A program made the position numbers and the translations under genes. Shown piece after piece: positions 53,289 through 62,632 of a DNA stretch of 64,000 bases (position 1 is the stretch's first letter; every line of letters starts with the position of its first letter). The stretch is from NCBI RefSeq assembly GCF_041197575.1, contig NZ_JBDKXB010000005.1:183361-247360 (forward strand). Direction: 5' to 3'. The stretch is from Thioalkalicoccus limnaeus. GTDB lineage: Bacteria > Pseudomonadota > Gammaproteobacteria > Chromatiales > Chromatiaceae. The notes beneath the pieces are model-generated. The model saw only the letters and a list, made by a program, of their open reading frames with translations. It was not told the DNA's origin and made no database searches.

Positions 53289-53954
53289 GTGGTCGTGGTC
53301 AAGCATAAGCACTCTCAGTTAGCCGCTCTGCTCATGAAAGAGCTCAGCGCCCTCCCGCTCAATGGTGCGCGGGTCCTCGAGGTGAATTGTGAGCGGGGCT
53401 GGTTCGCCGGGCAGTTGCAGGGCTGTTCAAGTTTCTTGGGTATAGATCCGTCCGCTGAAATGGTCGCCGAGGCTCAGGCTCATTTCCCGCACGCCAAGTT
53501 CTTCGCGAGCGAGTTTCTCCCTTGGGAGGCGCCGGAGCAATCCTTCGACTTAATCCTGTATGTTGACAAGATCGCGCACACGCCTGACCAGGAGGCCGTG
53601 TTGGAGAAGATGGGGCGTCTTGTCAGACCCGGAGGGCATCTCGTTTTGACAACCGAGAACCCCTTCGTGTACTCCAGGATCTGCTGGATCAGGCCGCCGG
53701 CCGCGGGTGAGTTTCGGCGTTGGCTAACTAACAAAGAGCTTCACGCCATGCTCGGGCGTTCAGGGTGGAGGGTTGAGCGCTCCTACACTGTCCTGCCGGC
53801 CGGCGAGCTTGGTGTTTTGAAGATCATCAATGCGAGAAGGCTTAATGACCCGCTGCAGCGGATCCTTCCAGGGCGCTGGATCACCAGGGTCAAGGAGTGG
53901 GCCGGCTTGGGTCAATTTCGGGTCGTTGTCGCTCAGCGATCCACCTCGGTGTAA
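53289..53954 (+). CDS. Class I SAM-dependent methyltransferase
   Basis: 221 residues from GTG at 53289, preceded by AGAGGAG. SAM-binding motif VLEVNCERGWFAGQL, the acidic residue in GIDPSAEMVAEAQ, and RPGGHLVLTTENP. Target unknown; likely a sugar or lipid-linked intermediate given the flanking flippase and pyruvyltransferase genes. The pyruvyltransferase start lies 14 bases beyond its stop. Confidence 0.83.
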   Translation: MVVVKHKHSQLAALLMKELSALPLNGARVLEVNCERGWFAGQLQGCSSFLGIDPSAEMVAEAQAHFPHAKFFASEFLPWEAPEQSFDLILYVDKIAHTPDQEAVLEKMGRLVRPGGHLVLTTENPFVYSRICWIRPPAAGEFRRWLTNKELHAMLGRSGWRVERSYTVLPAGELGVLKIINARRLNDPLQRILPGRWITRVKEWAGLGQFRVVVAQRSTSV

Positions 53955-53968
53955 CAGGAACACTGAGA

Positions 53969-55201
53969 GTGGCCAGATCATATCCTCCCACGATCGCGCT
54001 TTTCGGGATCTTTGGCGCCGATAACTTCGGGAATGATGGGTCCCTCGTTGCGATGCTGAACCATCTTAGGGCGACCTGCGAGGGAGTGCGGGTCTCCGCA
54101 ATCTGCACGTATCCGCATATTGTGGAAGCCCGTCATGGCGTTCCCGCGATTCCGATTCGGGAGGCGCTCGAATATCGGCGCTCTTCAAGCTTTGCGATGC
54201 GCTTGCTACATAGGGTCTTTGTTCGACTCCCGTGGGACGTGAGAGCCTGGGTGAGGTGCGTCCTTTACATGCGGGAGGTGAACCTGTTGGTCATTCCGGG
54301 CACCGGTATCCTGGACGATTACGCGGTGTCGCCGGGTGACCTTCCTTATGGGTTATTCCGGTGGTGTGTGGCGGCGCGCCTGGCTGGGGCTAAGGTGTTG
54401 TTTGTCAGCGTCGGTGCCGGCCCGATCACCCACCCTACGAGCCGGTGGTTGATGAGGGCGGCCGCGCGACTCGCCGACTATCGTTCGTTTCGGGACCAGA
54501 TCTCAAAAGATTTCATGACGAGCCTGGGACTTGACACCCGGCGGGACAGGGTATATCCCGATCTGACCTTCAGCCTTCCGCCCCCAACACCCCGTCTTCA
54601 CGTCGGGGTCAGTAGAGAGCCGTCGGTGATCGGTGTTGGGGTAATGGCCTTTTATGGGTGGGCCAATGATCCTGTGCGGGGTGAGGTGACCTTTAGCTTA
54701 TACGTAAATAAGATCGCTGATTTCGTTGTTTGGCTGCTGGGTTGCGGGTACTCGGTTCGGCTGATCCTGGGTGAGCGTGGAGATGCGGTGGCGGCGGATT
54801 TCATTATTCGTCGAGCCAAGAGCTTGGTAGGGTGCATCGAGGGGAAGCTGATCTGGTCCGCGCAGACGTCGGTGGAGGCGGTGCTGGCAGAAATTTCCTT
54901 GTCAGATATGCTGGTCGCGACAAGATTCCACAACCTCGTCTGGGGGGTGCTCCTCGACAAGCCAATGATCTCGCTCGGGTATCTCCCGAGGCATGCCGCC
55001 CTCATGCGGGATGTCGGGTTGGAGAAATATTGCCAGCAGATCGAAGATTTTGAGTTGAGGATCTTGATCGAGCACTTTAACGAAGTAAGGGATGATTGGT
55101 GTCGGCTGGAGAACCGTGTTAGGCAAAAGCGGCTAGAGTACCAGTGGTGGCTGCAACAACAGTACGACGGACCGTTGAGTCGCTTTTTTTGCGGGGCCTG
55201 A
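53969..55201 (+). CDS. Polysaccharide pyruvyl transferase family protein
   Basis: 410 residues from GTG at 53969, preceded by ACAGGAA. The N-terminal GIFGADNFGNDGSLVAML and the mid-region VIPGTGILDDY, VGAGPITHPTS and C-terminal DMLVATRFHNLVWGVLLDKP motifs are those of the CsaB/WcaK family that transfers pyruvate ketals to polysaccharide sugars. Its frame is open upstream into the methyltransferase gene, without conserved residues. Confidence 0.87.
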   Translation: MARSYPPTIALFGIFGADNFGNDGSLVAMLNHLRATCEGVRVSAICTYPHIVEARHGVPAIPIREALEYRRSSSFAMRLLHRVFVRLPWDVRAWVRCVLYMREVNLLVIPGTGILDDYAVSPGDLPYGLFRWCVAARLAGAKVLFVSVGAGPITHPTSRWLMRAAARLADYRSFRDQISKDFMTSLGLDTRRDRVYPDLTFSLPPPTPRLHVGVSREPSVIGVGVMAFYGWANDPVRGEVTFSLYVNKIADFVVWLLGCGYSVRLILGERGDAVAADFIIRRAKSLVGCIEGKLIWSAQTSVEAVLAEISLSDMLVATRFHNLVWGVLLDKPMISLGYLPRHAALMRDVGLEKYCQQIEDFELRILIEHFNEVRDDWCRLENRVRQKRLEYQWWLQQQYDGPLSRFFCGA

Positions 55202-55235
55202 GGGCATAACGGTTTCGCAACGCGGAGGGACAGAC

Positions 55236-56276
55236 ATGGCGATTCGTTCGGTGATAAACGAGATAGCAAACGCTACAGAAGGCCTCGTACGCGTTGTTGT
55301 CCTGACGGTGATTCTGCGCCCAGCCGCCTACCTTCTTCCAAGGCGATGGGGGCTGGCCGTAGCGGAGGTGGTGTCCTTGGTATTGCTGCTGCTGCCTCGT
55401 CCCGGCGTGCCTGCATTTTTGGAGGCACGAGACGCTTTTGGTCTCGGGTACCTCGAAGCCCTTGGGCTCGCCCGGCGCCGACTGTTAAGGCCCTTAGCAG
55501 ACTTCGTCATACTCAACCGTCTGTTATATGGGCGGGAGGATGTCGTCAAGTGGACAATCATCGAGAAAAATGCCGATGGTATTGCGCGGCTGCGGGCGAC
55601 AGGAAAGTCATTTATCATTGCGACCGGACATTTCGGGCGCGCAGCGTTCGCCCCCATGTATTTTTCAGGGATCATTCCGGGTCGACGGATCCATGTTGGG
55701 GCGCCGATCCCGTCCGCAGTCAGCACCCTTGCCGAGAGGCAGGCTCGCTTGCAATATAGCGTGACGATGAGGGCTTTGTCGTCCTTACTGGACCGTGTAG
55801 ACGACGTTGTATATGTGAGTCCGCAGCACCGCAGTCCAGCCCTACCAATTTACAAGAAGCTTAGAAGGGGCGGTACGGTGGTCTACGTACATGTAGACGC
55901 GCCTTGGGCCTGGCGCAAGTCTGATGGAGGCGTTCACGTGAGACCCTTCCTCGGAAACCGGCGTCGTGAGTTTGCGACGGGTGTCGCTCGTTTGGCGCAG
56001 CTCGCAAAGTGCCCAATTATAACCTGCGTTCCCTATCTCGAAAGCGACGGAACCGTTGTCCTGGAGTGGGGAGCCCCATTTATGGCCGGAGACGACGAAG
56101 TTGCGACAACGGATTGTCTGTTGGACGTGCTGGAGGTTGCAGTCGGGAATCGGCCCGACCATTACGTTTTGCCTGTAGGGAGGGACCGACGTTGGAGCTG
56201 TCAAAGGCAACGCTGGGAAGGGTCGAGATCGAGTCAGTCGGCAGGCGACTCAGAAAGCACTGAGCCTAGCGCATGA
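55236..56276 (+). CDS. LpxL/HtrB-family acyltransferase-like protein with altered active site
   Basis: 346 residues. Overall layout of lipid A late acyltransferases: an N-terminal hydrophobic helix, an FIIATGHFGRAAFAP region where the family has His-x4-Asp/Glu, GTVVYVHVDAP, and GVARLAQLAKCPIITCVPYLE. The acidic partner of the catalytic His is not visible (HFGRAAF), so activity or substrate may differ. Such genes occur in other exopolysaccharide loci. The start follows GGAGGGA. Confidence 0.75.
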   Translation: MAIRSVINEIANATEGLVRVVVLTVILRPAAYLLPRRWGLAVAEVVSLVLLLLPRPGVPAFLEARDAFGLGYLEALGLARRRLLRPLADFVILNRLLYGREDVVKWTIIEKNADGIARLRATGKSFIIATGHFGRAAFAPMYFSGIIPGRRIHVGAPIPSAVSTLAERQARLQYSVTMRALSSLLDRVDDVVYVSPQHRSPALPIYKKLRRGGTVVYVHVDAPWAWRKSDGGVHVRPFLGNRRREFATGVARLAQLAKCPIITCVPYLESDGTVVLEWGAPFMAGDDEVATTDCLLDVLEVAVGNRPDHYVLPVGRDRRWSCQRQRWEGSRSSQSAGDSESTEPSA

Positions 56277-56382
56277 AGCACCGCTCCTGCGCGCACCTCT
56301 TTGCGTCCTTATGTTCTCTGATTGGCCTATTTTATAGAGTTGCCGTCCGGCGGAGCGACGTCCGGGCCTGTGGGGTACATGA

Positions 56383-57141
56383 ATGTGGGGACGTTTGCGG
56401 GGTTCGGTAATCGACTGGCTCAGCCGAGGCTGGATTGTTAGGAAGCAATGCCGAGTTCTGACGCTTCGGGCGAAGGTAGCTCTGGCTCTTTTCCTGCTGA
56501 TCGCGGCGATGATGGTTGCGCGAGGGGTTCACCCTTTTCTTGCGATTACGGAGCCCGTGGGTGCCCAGGTCCTCATTGTCGAAGGATGGATACCAGAACG
56601 TGCCTATGTGGAGGTCGCCGATGTGTATCGCCACGGTGGCTATGCGCATCTCCTCGTCGTGGTCGGAGTGTACGATGGCGACGACCTCTACGACGGCTCG
56701 TTCTATGACGACTACCTGCGGTCAGTCGTGGTGAAGCAAGGCGTTCCGGCGGAATCTGTTCGAGTGGTGATCGCTCCGGTTACTCGGCGTGATCGTACCC
56801 ATCATGGTGCTCGCGTCGCGCGCCGCTTTCTTGTAGACAGTGGGCAATCCTTGGAGTCGGTCGATGTCGCAACCTTGGGCGCCCACGCGAGGCGAACCCG
56901 CTTGTTATACCAGCAGGCGTTCGGTGATCAAACAGAAGTCGGCATTGTCGCACTGGCCGAGCAGACGTACGATACTCAGCACTGGTGGCGATACAGCGCG
57001 GGGATTCGCGATGTTTTTTCGGAGACGCTGGGGTATGGCTATGCTCGGTTTTTTTTTCGCCCTCCTGATCCCCCCGAGGACGACGCGCCCTTCGAAATCC
57101 CGGAGAGACGGAACCAAGGGCGTTTGGATCCAAGGGCGTAG
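56383..57141 (+). CDS. ElyC/SanA/YdcF-family membrane protein (DUF218)
   Basis: 252 residues. One N-terminal membrane helix (about 29-47) is followed by a DUF218-like domain: VLIVEGWIPERAYVEVADVY and VTRRDRTHHGARVARRFLVD. The family acts in cell-envelope or exopolysaccharide processes but lacks a defined reaction. It often appears in exopolysaccharide loci. The C-terminus is Pro/Glu/Arg-rich and may be disordered. Confidence 0.68.
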   Translation: MWGRLRGSVIDWLSRGWIVRKQCRVLTLRAKVALALFLLIAAMMVARGVHPFLAITEPVGAQVLIVEGWIPERAYVEVADVYRHGGYAHLLVVVGVYDGDDLYDGSFYDDYLRSVVVKQGVPAESVRVVIAPVTRRDRTHHGARVARRFLVDSGQSLESVDVATLGAHARRTRLLYQQAFGDQTEVGIVALAEQTYDTQHWWRYSAGIRDVFSETLGYGYARFFFRPPDPPEDDAPFEIPERRNQGRLDPRA

Positions 57142-57515
57142 TGACGGGGGGTATCTGTCTCGGATGGCTGGAAGGCGGCGGCGGGGGCTTGGGAGTCACT
57201 GAGGGGTTCGGGGTCCTCTGTGTGGGGCAGCAAGGCCGCATGCCCCAAACGTCGCCCGGGCGGAGGAAGCAGTGATAGGGAACAGGGGGGGCTCGCCTGT
57301 AATGGCGGCCATCGGTCGCGTTTCCCGCCGATCATGCGAGGTAAAACGCTGATCTCGAGAGGTATTGGCGCCGATACCCTACGATGATAACGGGCCTGGG
57401 CCAGAATCATGGGCAAGGCCGAACAGGGGAATAACTGGTTGCCCTTGGTCCGTGTGGAATTTTGCTAGGACGATCAATAGATCATCGTCTCTTTGCAGTT
57501 TGGGAGTACCAGGCT
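57142..57515. other. Gene-free stretch
   Basis: About 375 bases without a supportable gene, likely holding the promoter for the nucleotide-sugar dehydrogenase gene. The end of the stretch has GGGAGTACCAGGCT as ribosome-binding site for 57516. Confidence 0.4.
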
Positions 57516-58811
57516 ATGAAGATCACCGTTGTCGGCGGAGGCCGCATGGGACTTCCGCTCGCTTGCGCTTTTGGAAAGCGCGGCGCTAACGTCATAGTTA
57601 GTGACATCAATCCCGCGATCGTTGAGCTGATCCAAACAGGGTTGAGCCCTTATGAGGAGCCTGGTCTGCCAGGCCTTATGGCGGAACTGCATGAAGCGGG
57701 GCGGCTGACTGCGACGACAGATACGGCACATGCCGTCTCCCTGTCGGACGCAGTAATCGTTATCGTGCCTGCCCACCTAACCCCTGACCGTGATATCGAT
57801 TTCAGCATTCTCCGGCAAGCATCGGCGGAGGTTGGGCAGGGCCTGAGGCCAGGTACCCTGGTGGTCTACGAGACCACCGTGGCGGTCGGAGGCACTCGGC
57901 GATGCCTCATCCCGGTGTTGGAGGAGCACAGTGGACTGCGAGCGGGCGATGACTTCCTTGTCGCCTACAGTCCGGAGCGGGTCAAGGCCAATCTCGTCCT
58001 GGCTCGCCTCGAGACCACCCCCAAGGTTGTCGGCGGTCTGGACACCGCGTCCCGCGCGCGGGCGGTCGAGCTGTATAGCCGCTACCTCGGTGCCCCCGTT
58101 GACGACGTCGGTTCCATTGAGGCCGCCGAGATGACCAAGCTGCTCGGCATGCTCTATCGGGATGTCAACATCGCCTTGGCGAATGAGCTAGCCGCCTTTT
58201 GCGAGGTGGCCGGTGTCGACTTTGGCCGGGTCCGTGCCGCGGCCAATACCGATGGCGAGGCCAATCTCCTTCTGCCTGGAATTGGTGTTGGCGGGCATTG
58301 CACGCCCGTCTATCCGTACTTTCTCACCCGCGAATCACGCCGGCTCGGCATCACCCAGCGCCTATCCGAGGCGGCGCGGGAGATCAACGATGAGCAACCG
58401 GCCACGCAGCTCGACCGAGTCGCTCACGTCTGGAAGCCCCTCGCCGGCCACCGGGTGCATATCCTCGGCCTCGGCTTCCGCCCTGGAGTCAAGGTGGACA
58501 CCTTCAGCCCCGCGTATAAGCTCAGGCGCGAACTCGCGCTACGCGGCGCCCATGTCACCATCGAGGACCCCCACTACGACGATGAAGAGCTCAAAGCCGC
58601 GGGTTTTGATCCAGGCCGGGTGGAAGGCGCCGCGGTCGCCGTGCTGAACACCGCCCATCCCGAGTTCGCGCATCCTGACTTCTCCGCCTGGCACGGGGCG
58701 GGTCTCGAGGTCGCTTTGGACGGTCGCAATCTCTGGAGCCAAGAGGAGGCCGAGGTGGCGGGCATCCTCTATTTCGGTATAGGACGGTCCTCTCGCCGTG
58801 AGCGCGGATGA
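57516..58811 (+). CDS. Nucleotide-sugar dehydrogenase (UDP-glucose/UDP-HexNAc type)
   Basis: 431 residues. Rossmann motif ITVVGGGRMGLPLACAFGK, the central EAAEMTKLLGMLYRDVNIAL helix, and the catalytic Cys in GIGVGGHCTPVYPYF. It oxidises C6 of a UDP-sugar to the uronate with two NAD+. With the WlbA-like oxidoreductase and aminotransferase at 40452-42609 it could supply UDP-GlcNAcA for an amino-uronate pathway; whether it uses UDP-GlcNAc or another sugar cannot be told from the sequence. Base composition here returns to that of the housekeeping part. Confidence 0.88.
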   Translation: MKITVVGGGRMGLPLACAFGKRGANVIVSDINPAIVELIQTGLSPYEEPGLPGLMAELHEAGRLTATTDTAHAVSLSDAVIVIVPAHLTPDRDIDFSILRQASAEVGQGLRPGTLVVYETTVAVGGTRRCLIPVLEEHSGLRAGDDFLVAYSPERVKANLVLARLETTPKVVGGLDTASRARAVELYSRYLGAPVDDVGSIEAAEMTKLLGMLYRDVNIALANELAAFCEVAGVDFGRVRAAANTDGEANLLLPGIGVGGHCTPVYPYFLTRESRRLGITQRLSEAAREINDEQPATQLDRVAHVWKPLAGHRVHILGLGFRPGVKVDTFSPAYKLRRELALRGAHVTIEDPHYDDEELKAAGFDPGRVEGAAVAVLNTAHPEFAHPDFSAWHGAGLEVALDGRNLWSQEEAEVAGILYFGIGRSSRRERG

Positions 58812-58831
58812 AGAGGATCGATCCCTGTCTG

Positions 58832-58950
58832 CGCATCTAAGCCGAGCTCGACGCCAACCTCTTCCAAGCGGGCATCAAGGTCAGCGATAGGGGTTTTCAG
58901 AGCATCAGCCCAACGCCCGACGAGTTTCATGGCGAAAGAGCCGTGAAGTG
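58832..58950 (+). pseudogene. C-terminal scrap of an ISAzo13-type transposase
   Basis: The frame reads AELDANLFQAGIKVSDRGFQ and then PTPDEFHGE, matching the C-terminal ELDTN...GIKVSD...FHGEWNYT pattern of ISAzo13-family transposases. A stop codon precedes it and the rest is missing. It lies 20 bases after the dehydrogenase gene. Confidence 0.5.
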
Positions 58951-59032
58951 CACCCCACGCTGTCCAATTCAATTACGGACGGCCGCTTTAGGGACAAATT
59001 GCCGGGCTCCGTCCGAAAAGCAACGGGGTCTA

Positions 59033-60211
59033 CTATTGGTCAGCGATCAAACGATCGACTAGGTTGAGATACACTTTCTGGTGCTCGCTCCAGCGAAAAG
59101 GCTTTCCAAACCGCTTGGTCGCCTGCGCCGCAAGCCAGGAGCGCCGATCCGGATCCCGATGCAAGGCGGTTATGGCGTCGGCCAGGGATGCGCTGTCCTC
59201 CGCCTCGAAGAACTGCACCATTTCCTCGTCGAAGTAACGGGAAATGGTGCCTGTCTTCGGGACGATGCACGGAATACCCATGGCGACGTATTCGAGCAGC
59301 TTGGTGGGGAGCATGATGTCCGTGCCGCTGCAGACGCGCAACGGGATTAAGCCCACATCCGCGTCTTCCACCATTGCTGGTATGCGCTCCACCGGTACGA
59401 ACCCCTCGCTGAACGTCACAATGTCCTGCAATCTCAGGCGGTCACGCAGCCGGATCAGTTCCTCGCGCTCCTCACCAGCCCCGATAATCCGAAACTTCAT
59501 TTCGGGAATCGCCTCCTTGGCCTTCGCAACGGCCTCAATGGCAATATCGAGCCCCAGCCGTCGTGCGAGGGTTCCGTGGTAAACGAGGACGAAGGGCGAT
59601 CCTTCCGGTTTTGGCCTGAGCGTCGAACGCGGAGCAAAGATCCGCTCGTCTGGCAGATTCATGAGCACATGGATCTTCTCGTGGGGAATGCCGCGCCCGG
59701 TCAGGATGTCTCTCAGCCGCTCCTCCACCGTGAGCACGGCCGAGGCGAATCTCCCAGCCCATCGCTCTTGGGCTTTGAGTGCTCGGACCCCCCAGTGCCC
59801 CTCGCCCGAGGAGAACTTCTCCAGATACAGCTCCGGCATCAGATCGTGGATGTCGTGGATTATTGGCCGACCGAGGAGACGCGGAAGCCAGGCAGCGAAG
59901 ACTAGGAAGTCCGGCATGTTGTTGATGTGGACGAGGCGATACCGAAGCGGGTGCGCCAGCAGATGCAGTGAGATCATCACGAAGAATAGGCTGTAATCAG
60001 CTAGGTACTCCGCCACGGAGTTGCACTTGTTCCGCAGGCCGATGGTCTTGATGACATCCACACCGGCGATCGTCTCGCGATTTGGCTCTCCGGGTTGACG
60101 CCGCGCGAGAAAGACGACCCGATGGCCCTGCTCGACGAGCGCCTCTGCTTCGCGTTTTACTCGTGGGTCTCGGCGGTAATTCGTATAGGCCGCCATCAGA
60201 ACATAGGCCAT
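59033..60211 (-). CDS. Glycosyltransferase family 4 protein
   Basis: 392 residues. GT-B fold: N-terminal YTNYRRDPRVKREAEALVEQ, the GT4 acceptor-side IIHDIHDLMPE, the donor-site VLVYHGTLARRLGLDIAIEA and KLLEYVAMGIPCIVP. Likely adds a sugar in polysaccharide assembly. GAGGGTA precedes the ATG. It runs against the neighbouring dehydrogenase gene and towards it. Confidence 0.9.
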   Translation of the reverse strand: MAYVLMAAYTNYRRDPRVKREAEALVEQGHRVVFLARRQPGEPNRETIAGVDVIKTIGLRNKCNSVAEYLADYSLFFVMISLHLLAHPLRYRLVHINNMPDFLVFAAWLPRLLGRPIIHDIHDLMPELYLEKFSSGEGHWGVRALKAQERWAGRFASAVLTVEERLRDILTGRGIPHEKIHVLMNLPDERIFAPRSTLRPKPEGSPFVLVYHGTLARRLGLDIAIEAVAKAKEAIPEMKFRIIGAGEEREELIRLRDRLRLQDIVTFSEGFVPVERIPAMVEDADVGLIPLRVCSGTDIMLPTKLLEYVAMGIPCIVPKTGTISRYFDEEMVQFFEAEDSASLADAITALHRDPDRRSWLAAQATKRFGKPFRWSEHQKVYLNLVDRLIADQ

Positions 60212-60986
60212 CTCGACGTACCCTCTAGGCTAGGATCAGTTTATAGTAAACGGCGATTTCGCGGCGTCATTGTGCCGCCGTGCTCAGCCCGCTGCGCTCA
60301 AGAAGGGCCTGCCATTCCTCGTGGCTCCGCGGCACCCGTGTGGTTGCCGTGTCCATCGTGGACCCCGTCGTGATCGGAGCAGGGACCATTGTCCGCACCT
60401 CCCGCGCGCAAAAGTCAGAGCGCCAGCCAGTTCCGGCTGCGGAACGACTATTGATCCCTCTCTGGCTCGGTGCAACGGCCGAGGATCATTGTGCGTCCGT
60501 CCTTGATCGGCAGATACACGTCGACCATATGCATTGTAGCTACTTCCCACAACGCGGCGCCCTGCGTCAGTCTCGGCGCGAGGGCGCGCAGGCGCTACTC
60601 AAGCGTGACTTGCTAAGGAGTTATGGTGATTTCTGGTGTACGGCGTAGGCCGGCAGGGTTGGCGTATCCTGTTGACTGATCACCGCCAAGATCACAGTCA
60701 ACAGAGGTAGATACGCGTTGCCCGAGTCTACACTGAGAGCTCTTTCGCAACCAGAGATCGGGGAAGCCGACCCGCTGCACACTCTGCTACGCGCTGGCAA
60801 AGAGTACGCAAGGAAAGCGACCAAGAATTGCGTCTCGATACCGTCATCCCGCTGACGCAAGGGCGGGGCCTCAGCAGTTTGGCGCCGGAAGCAGAATAAC
60901 GCTGTCAAATCGCTGGATACCAAACTTAGGAGAGCCACATTGGTATTCAGATGCCGATCTCCTTGTTTGCCGCGCACACGCGAGGA
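60212..60986. other. Mostly gene-free stretch with transposase traces
   Basis: About 775 bases. No intact gene is visible. The right part has a decayed transposase C-terminus on the minus strand, noted at 60640-60890. The left part shows nothing recognisable. Confidence 0.4.
60640..60890 (-). pseudogene. Decayed transposase C-terminus, IS1634/IS4-like
   Basis: Minus-strand translation gives LRQRDDGIETQFLVAFLAYS, which resembles the C-terminal helix of IS1634-type transposases (IEAHIFVAFLAYCL). Further downstream, broken frames suggest the final LP-PPKIT part. No intact reading frame remains. The call rests on one short match. Confidence 0.4.
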
Positions 60987-62240
60987 TCAGTAGTCCCGTG
61001 TGCCTGCTGACTTATTCAATAGCCCATCAATTTGGTCGAACATGAAGTCTGTGAATGGCATAGCGCAAGTAAAAGCTGGTGAAACGGCGTTCAAGACATG
61101 AAACGACCGGTCATCACCCTCGAACCGGAAGTCCATCACGAGGTGGCGATTTCTCGTGTCGTATAGCTGCGCGCGGATGCCGGGAGCGCCCCATTGCCGG
61201 CACAGCTCTGGCTCGATGCCGGTGGCCAGGCGATTAGCGAGCGTAATAATATGCTTGCGTGAGTACTTTCTGAGCTCCTCGAGTGCGAGGCGCCGAAAGT
61301 CAAACTCATTGCGCCACCATAGGCCCAACTCGCAGGGCACGATCTCCGCCAGATCTCGAAAACTAAAATTCTCCAAGCCACAATAGTGTTCACGCCAGAG
61401 GCAGGGGATAGCCGTTGGTCCAATCTTGATTCTACCCGACGCCGTTAAGGTGATATGAACACCGAGAAAAGGGTTGCGTAGATCGGGAACTGGATAGATA
61501 TTCGTCCGAAACGCCGACGCTGGCTCATCGCTGTATAAATATAGACCTTTGAATGGTAAAATTGCATAGTCTAACCCAAAGCCAAAATCCTTTGCGATAC
61601 GGTCGGCGTAGAGGCCCGCTGCGTTGATTAGATAGCCTACTGACCAATATCCGTCCGCTGTTTCGACTTTCCCATTTCGAGATCCAACGTAGGCATTATT
61701 CGCCCGAAACTCGACGCCAAGGGCGGCTGCATCCTTGACCAAGGCACCCATTACAGCTTTTGGATCGACTGAAGCCGTTGCCGGCGAATAGAGCGCGCGC
61801 TCAAACGTCTTTGCCCGCGGTTCGATCTCCCGCGCCTCCGCGGCGCTAATCTCGTCGAGGTCTACTCCGTTCTCCTTGCCGCGGCGAAAAAGCTTCTCAA
61901 GGGTCTCCAGCTCGGTGTCGTCATTTGCAACGACAAGCTTCCCGCAACGATTGATCGGTAGGCCACGCTCAATGCAGTAGGCCGTCAATCGCTCGTTTCC
62001 TTCGCGTGTAAAGCGGGCTTTCAAGCTATCCGTAGAATAATAGAAGCCGGCGTGCAGAACCCCGCTATTTCGGCCGCTCGCGTGCAGGGCAAGCTGCCTC
62101 TCTTTTTCAACAAGCACCACACGGGCATCTGGGTGACGGCGCTTAGCCTGAAGGGCCATCATTACCCCGATGATGCCGCCTCCGATCACGAAAAAATCAG
62201 CTGTTTGAATCGACTTCAAGCTAAACCTCTGATATCCCAT
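60987..62240 (-). CDS. FAD-dependent oxidoreductase, L-2-hydroxyglutarate oxidase-like
   Basis: 417 residues. FAD-binding Rossmann loop FVIGGGIIGVMMALQ with VLVEKERQLALHASGRNSGV, and the YYSTDSLKARFTREGN and YLINAAGLYADRIAKDFG segments typical of LhgO. It oxidises L-2-hydroxyglutarate or a similar 2-hydroxyacid. LhgO-like genes appear in some polysaccharide clusters, where the true substrate may differ. The C-terminal CAMPFTDFMFDQID region is intact. Confidence 0.85.
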   Translation of the reverse strand: MGYQRFSLKSIQTADFFVIGGGIIGVMMALQAKRRHPDARVVLVEKERQLALHASGRNSGVLHAGFYYSTDSLKARFTREGNERLTAYCIERGLPINRCGKLVVANDDTELETLEKLFRRGKENGVDLDEISAAEAREIEPRAKTFERALYSPATASVDPKAVMGALVKDAAALGVEFRANNAYVGSRNGKVETADGYWSVGYLINAAGLYADRIAKDFGFGLDYAILPFKGLYLYSDEPASAFRTNIYPVPDLRNPFLGVHITLTASGRIKIGPTAIPCLWREHYCGLENFSFRDLAEIVPCELGLWWRNEFDFRRLALEELRKYSRKHIITLANRLATGIEPELCRQWGAPGIRAQLYDTRNRHLVMDFRFEGDDRSFHVLNAVSPAFTCAMPFTDFMFDQIDGLLNKSAGTRDY

Positions 62241-62632
62241 TGATATCCGTAGTTAGGGGCGCGGAAGTGGGGGAACAAGCAGTGTCTGCAGGATTTCCCT
62301 TTCGGCTCGATAAACCGTAAGGTCTTGGCATTGGTGCTTCTTCGCCCGACTGGCGCGTCTAGCTTTGCCTCGCTCGTGGGGCACTGGTTTACTGCCGACG
62401 CGAACTCTACCTGTGATCCGGCCAAGATCGCCCGAGGCATGCCTCGCGATGCTCCGCGTCAGACCGGAGAGCGAGGCGCTGGGCCAAGGTGAGCTAGGGA
62501 CGTAGTAGTAGGAGGCCACAATGACGGGTTGCTGACCGAAAGCAGAGACCATGGCCGCGAACTGTCTCGCACGGCGATTTAACCGCTAACAGATGCTGTG
62601 GTCGGCGACATCCTGTATACCCGGATTCGTTC
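62241..62632. other. Gene-free stretch
   Basis: About 390 bases between the oxidoreductase and sugar-transferase genes. The frames present have no conserved content and I see no promoter or repeat that I can support. Confidence 0.4.
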
